Below, piece by piece: positions 60,958-64,000 of a stretch of 64,000 nt of DNA (within the stretch, counting starts at the first letter, position 1; every line of letters begins with the position of its first letter). A model generated the notes under the pieces. It searched no databases, had not been told where the DNA came from, and worked only from the letters and a program-made list of their open reading frames with translations. The position numbers and the translations under genes were made by a program. This DNA comes from Streptosporangium sp. NBC_01495 (GTDB lineage Bacteria; Actinomycetota; Actinomycetes; Streptosporangiales; Streptosporangiaceae), in contig NZ_CP109430.1 in the NCBI RefSeq assembly GCF_036250735.1, positions 4,650,001-4,714,000 of the forward strand, written 5' to 3'.

Positions 60958-62199
60958 TCAGTAGGGGTTGGCGATGACGAGTTCACGGGCGGGGAAAAGC
61001 GTGAGAACGCGGGCGCCGTCATCGGTGACGACGACCTCCTCCTCGATCCGGGCGGCGGAGAAGCCGTCGCCGGCGGGGCAGTAGGTCTCCAGCGCGAACA
61101 CCATCCCGGCCTGTAGTTCGACCGGTTCCCGCATGCTGTTGAGCCGCGAGATGATCGGCCGTTCGTGCAGGCCGAGCCCGAGGCCGTGGCCGAACTGAAG
61201 GCCGAAGGCGGCCATCTCGTTCTCGAAACCGAACTCGGTGGCCGCCGGCCACACGGATGCCACGTCTGCCGTGCTCGCGCCCGGCTTGACGGCGTCGATG
61301 GCGGCGTCCATCCATTCCCGTGCCCGGGTGTAGGCATCGCGCTGGGACGGCGTCGCGCTACCCACGCTGAACGTCCGGTAGTAGCACGTCCGGTAACCGT
61401 TGAAGGAGTGAATGATGTCGAAGAACGCCTGGTCACCCGGCCTGATCAACCGATCGGAGAAGTTGTGCGGGTGCGGGTTGCACCGCTCGCCGCTGACGGC
61501 GTTGATGGCCTCGACCTGCTCGGAGCCCATCTCGTACAGGCGTTTGCTGGCGAGCGCGACGATCTCGTTCTCCCTGATCCCCGGCTTGAGCGCCTCCAGG
61601 ATGTCCTGGTACACACCGTCGACCATCGCCGCGGCCTGGGTGAGTAGCATGATCTCGTCGCCCGACTTGATCTGCCTGGCGTCGAGCATGGCCTGCTGGG
61701 CGTCCACCACCGTCAGCCCCTGGCGCTGCATCTCGAAGAGGAACGGCGGCTCGACGATGTCCACGCCCACGGGGGCGTCCGCCACCCCCGCGTCCTCCAG
61801 CAGGCCCTTGATCTGGCGTACCGCCTCCTGCATGAGGCCGACCGTGGGAGCGATGGCGCCCCTCAGGCCGAGCATCCCGGCGTGACAGTTGGCCGGGTCG
61901 AGCCACGGGCTGAACAGCCGGTGGTGGCGAGCCGCGGACCCGAAGTCCCACAGCATCGGCTCGCCGCCCCGGGTGAGCAGGGCGTACCGGGTCATCTTGT
62001 CGCCGAGGGCCCCGCCGATCCACGTCTGGGTGGTGTAGCGGATGTTGTAGAAGTCAAACAGCAGGAAGGCCCCGCACTCGCTCGCCTCCAGCGAGGCGAG
62101 CGCCCGCTCCAACCGATAGCGCCGCAGCCGGTCGAAGTCGACGCGCTGTTCGTAGTCGACTCCCATGTGCCCCGGCGCGGGCAGCGGCGCCCCGGTCAT
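60958..62199 (-). CDS. M24-family creatinase/prolidase-like protein lacking a metal ligand
   Basis: This encodes 413 residues in two domains: a creatinase N-terminal domain (LLFDFYNIRYTTQTWI) and a pita-bread M24 domain. Canonical M24 metallohydrolases use two Asp 11 residues apart, then His, Glu and Glu. Here Asp261 (QAFFDI) is present, but the position 11 later is Cys272 (GYRTCYYRTF). His338 (FGHGLGLGLHERP), Glu371 (FALETY) and the IEEEV glutamates remain. This resembles creatinase-like, metal-independent hydrolases or DddP-like enzymes more than a peptidase. Its ATG overlaps the stop of the upstream dehydrogenase (ATGA). It probably hydrolyses a small C-N or C-S compound feeding this pathway. 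Confidence 0.9.
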   Translation of the reverse strand: MTGAPLPAPGHMGVDYEQRVDFDRLRRYRLERALASLEASECGAFLLFDFYNIRYTTQTWIGGALGDKMTRYALLTRGGEPMLWDFGSAARHHRLFSPWLDPANCHAGMLGLRGAIAPTVGLMQEAVRQIKGLLEDAGVADAPVGVDIVEPPFLFEMQRQGLTVVDAQQAMLDARQIKSGDEIMLLTQAAAMVDGVYQDILEALKPGIRENEIVALASKRLYEMGSEQVEAINAVSGERCNPHPHNFSDRLIRPGDQAFFDIIHSFNGYRTCYYRTFSVGSATPSQRDAYTRAREWMDAAIDAVKPGASTADVASVWPAATEFGFENEMAAFGLQFGHGLGLGLHERPIISRLNSMREPVELQAGMVFALETYCPAGDGFSAARIEEEVVVTDDGARVLTLFPARELVIANPY

Positions 62200-63158
62200 G
62201 ACCGCGCCGCTTCGTCGGCGGTTCCGAGGCCGTCGTCCACGACCACGTCCTCCGGCTTGAGCGTGATCCCGGAGGCGGCGGCCTGCAGATCGAGCAGGAT
62301 CGCGAAGTCCTCGTCCACCCGGCCGCTGCCGACGCTGGCCTGCACGAGCTGGGCGGTGGCGGCGGTGACGGGCATGGGCACACCAAGGCGGCGTGCCGCG
62401 GCGAGCCCGAGGTCGAAGTCCTTGCGGAGCAGGATCGGGGTGAAGGTCGGCGTGTAGTCGAGGTTGACGAAGGCGGGCGACTTGTAACGGGTGAAAACCG
62501 AGCCCATGACGCTGTCGTTCAGGAAGGACAGGAAGGCGTGGCGGGAGACCCCGCCCTTCTCGGCCAGCACAGTGATCTCGGCCAGCGACTGGGTCACCAC
62601 CCCGAGCATCAGGTTGTGCGCGATCTTCACCAGCCGCGCGATGTCGCCCTCCCCGACGTAGGTGACCGACACGCCGATGTACCCGAGCAGGTGCGCGACC
62701 CTGGCGTACGTCTCCTCCGGCCCGGACACCACGATGCTGAGGGCACCGGCCCTGACGACCTTGCCGTTGCCGCTGACGGGCGCGGCGAGGAAGTCGACGC
62801 CACGCTCCGCGCACTGCCGCCGCAGCGCCTCGGAGGCGTCGGTGGAGACCGTCGAGCAGTCGACGACGACGGCGGGCCGCCGTTCGCCGTCGAGCAGGCC
62901 GTCCCGGCCCAGGAGCACCCGCTCCAGGTCCTCAGAGGTGGAGACCATGGTGAACACCACATCTCGGTCGCGCAGACCGGCGATGCTCTCGCTCACGGTG
63001 GCGCCGTGCTCCCTGAGCGGCGCGGCCTTGGCGATCGTGCGGTTCCACACGGCCAGGTCCACGCCCGCCTTCGCCAGGCGCTCGGCCATCGCGGCGCCCA
63101 TACGGCCGGTGCCGATCCAGCCGACCCTGAGAGCGGCTCCGGTAATCGTCTCGGTCAT
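62196..63158 (-). CDS. 3-hydroxyisobutyrate dehydrogenase-like NAD(P)-dependent oxidoreductase
   Basis: This 320-aa beta-hydroxyacid dehydrogenase has the Rossmann motif VGWIGTGRMGAAMAERLAKA, substrate-binding DFLAAPVSGN and the catalytic lysine in ARLVKIAHNLML. It oxidises a 3-hydroxy acid or reduces the semialdehyde. It is the first gene of an operon with M24 and ALDH; the ALDH could oxidise the semialdehyde product. A LacI-type operator lies 17 bp upstream of the ATG. Confidence 0.93.
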   Translation of the reverse strand: MTETITGAALRVGWIGTGRMGAAMAERLAKAGVDLAVWNRTIAKAAPLREHGATVSESIAGLRDRDVVFTMVSTSEDLERVLLGRDGLLDGERRPAVVVDCSTVSTDASEALRRQCAERGVDFLAAPVSGNGKVVRAGALSIVVSGPEETYARVAHLLGYIGVSVTYVGEGDIARLVKIAHNLMLGVVTQSLAEITVLAEKGGVSRHAFLSFLNDSVMGSVFTRYKSPAFVNLDYTPTFTPILLRKDFDLGLAAARRLGVPMPVTAATAQLVQASVGSGRVDEDFAILLDLQAAASGITLKPEDVVVDDGLGTADEAARS

Positions 63159-63174
63159 CGTTGTTCCATTCTAT

Positions 63175-63186
63175 GCAATCGTTTGC
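63175..63186 (-). promoter_or_regulatory. LacI-type operator upstream of the dehydrogenase-M24-ALDH operon
   Basis: GCAATCGTTTGC is the most symmetric of the four core matches (GCAA.CG.TTGC). It sits between the adenine-deaminase-like stop and the dehydrogenase start, close to the promoter. Confidence 0.7.
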
Positions 63187-63228
63187 CATCGAAAGTGAAA
63201 AGAGAGTGCTGTTCATCGGTGCGGGCGG

Positions 63229-64000
63229 TCACACGGTGATGGAGACCCTTTCCCGGAGACCACCGCGTGCGACCCGCACCAGCCCGTACTCGGTCATCTT
63301 GAGTCCGGGGATGCTCACGGCCAGGCAGGCGAACCCCGCGCTGGGCACCAGACCGGGCAGCGGCGAGCCGAGCTCGTCCCTGATGGCCTGTGCGACACGC
63401 CGGGAGCTCGCGAGCGTCTGGGCGAGGGGCGCGTGCGAGACGATGCCGAAGGTCGGCAACGCCACCTCGGCCCGGACCACGCCGTCACGGACCACCACGA
63501 TCCCGCCCTCCAACTCGGCACAGCGGTTGGCCGCGAGCGCCATGTCCGCGTCGTCCACCCCCACCACCATGAGGTTCATGACCCCGGCGTTGACGGTCGC
63601 CGCGATCGCGCCCCGCCGTACGCCCAGCCCGCTGATCAGCGCCGTCGCGAGGCGGCCGGTGGCCTCGTGCCGGTCCGCGACGGCGATCTTGGCGATGTCC
63701 CGCCCGTCGCCCGCCACCGGCCCACCGTCGTGGACCGGCAGATCAAGCAACCGCTCGTCCGTACGCAGCGAGCCGGGGGTTGTCCCGATCACCCTGAGGG
63801 TTGGGGTTCCGTCCGCCACGGGCAGCCGGAAGTCGTCCCGCGTGAAGGTGCGGCCCACCCGCACCATGTGGTTCCACTCGGCCGGGTAGTCCTTCAGCCT
63901 GCTGGGCAGCAGATACTCGCCGTTCTCCGCGCAGAGCCGGCCGCGGCTGAGGGTGCGCACGACCCTGAACGAGGCCAGGTCCTCGACCAGCGCGAGCGAG
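63229..64000 (-). CDS. adenine deaminase-like protein, 3' part, continues beyond the window
   Basis: The frame is open to the window edge (LALVEDLASFRVVRTLSRGR). The visible 256 residues are the C-terminal domain of adenine deaminase-type amidohydrolases: SGLGVRRGAIAATVNAGVMN, VVGVDDADMALAANRCAELE and VPSAGFACLAVSIPGLKMTE. The metal-binding TIM barrel would lie upstream, outside the window. The partial protein cannot be distinguished from related non-adenine amidohydrolases. It lies upstream of the LacI-controlled operon on the same strand and may belong to the same pathway. Confidence 0.85.
   Translation of the reverse strand, partial: SLALVEDLASFRVVRTLSRGRLCAENGEYLLPSRLKDYPAEWNHMVRVGRTFTRDDFRLPVADGTPTLRVIGTTPGSLRTDERLLDLPVHDGGPVAGDGRDIAKIAVADRHEATGRLATALISGLGVRRGAIAATVNAGVMNLMVVGVDDADMALAANRCAELEGGIVVVRDGVVRAEVALPTFGIVSHAPLAQTLASSRRVAQAIRDELGSPLPGLVPSAGFACLAVSIPGLKMTEYGLVRVARGGLRERVSITV

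Noticed and set aside
59160..60977. 605-codon plus-strand ORF across the ALDH gene
   Set aside because: It is a shadow of the well-supported ALDH on the other strand and lacks protein-like features.
1..64000. CRISPR arrays, tRNA or rRNA genes
   Set aside because: No regularly spaced repeats and no T-loop/acceptor patterns or rRNA motifs were seen.

Overview
The window is high-GC DNA (about 70% G+C, strong G/C third-position bias) from a filamentous-type actinobacterium, probably Streptosporangiales or a close relative. The evidence is the gene content: NB-ARC/WD40/TPR STAND proteins, an ECF42-type sigma factor with a YCII partner, XRE/MmyB-type regulators, and actinomycete IS3, IS110 and IS256 elements. 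The genus cannot be fixed from sequence alone. No tRNA, rRNA or CRISPR array was seen. Apart from the right end, most of the window looks like accessory chromosome: intact cargo genes sit between decayed gene slivers, insertion sequences and recombinase remnants.

Region 1 (1-11.9 kb) holds an XRE regulator followed in frame by a start-less ricin-B lectin remnant, an ArsR-like regulator and an MFS exporter translationally coupled to a 12-codon ORF. Next comes a patchwork of truncated genes: a purF 3' half, an NRPS C-A piece and the first ~20 codons of a Tn3 transposase. A frameshifted DUF4132-like gene, IS21-like end repeats and a tyrosine recombinase fragment follow.

Region 2 (12-19.5 kb) is the most interesting locus. 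A trypsin-like/P-loop STAND protein, a TPR-CHAT caspase-like protein and a trypco2-like small protein form one tightly coupled operon that resembles predicted NTP-dependent conflict (immunity) systems. Its first gene is cut by a complete 1300-bp IS3-family element with a 3-bp target duplication. Removing the IS and one duplicate copy restores the reading frame exactly.

Region 3 (19.5-45 kb) contains slivers of FAH and SDR genes, a CPBP protease divergent from a two-component pair, a 703-aa protein that may be TerD-like and a secreted repeat protein. It also has IS110, an SDR/XRE divergent pair, a GntR-ABC (YtrA-type) operon with an operator overlapping the ribosome binding site, a serine recombinase, IS256, a DUF998/YCII/ECF cluster, a methyltransferase and a decayed integrase module.

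Region 4 (45-53 kb) has a giant (1793 aa) HTH/NB-ARC/WD40/TPR protein divergent from a 79-aa membrane peptide. A second serine-recombinase remnant follows, then a TetR/PEP-mutase-family pair with two nested operators.

Region 5 (53.4-64 kb) is an apparently intact catabolic regulon. It comprises a LacI repressor, a fused E1(alpha-beta)/E2 2-oxoacid dehydrogenase, a VOC protein with a GntR regulator, an aldehyde dehydrogenase, a creatinase-like M24 protein, a 3-hydroxyisobutyrate-dehydrogenase-like enzyme and the 3' part of an adenine-deaminase-like gene that leaves the window. The core ATCGTTTGC occurs at four promoter positions: twice before lacI, once before the E1 gene and once before the dehydrogenase/M24/ALDH operon. 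This suggests LacI controls the whole set.
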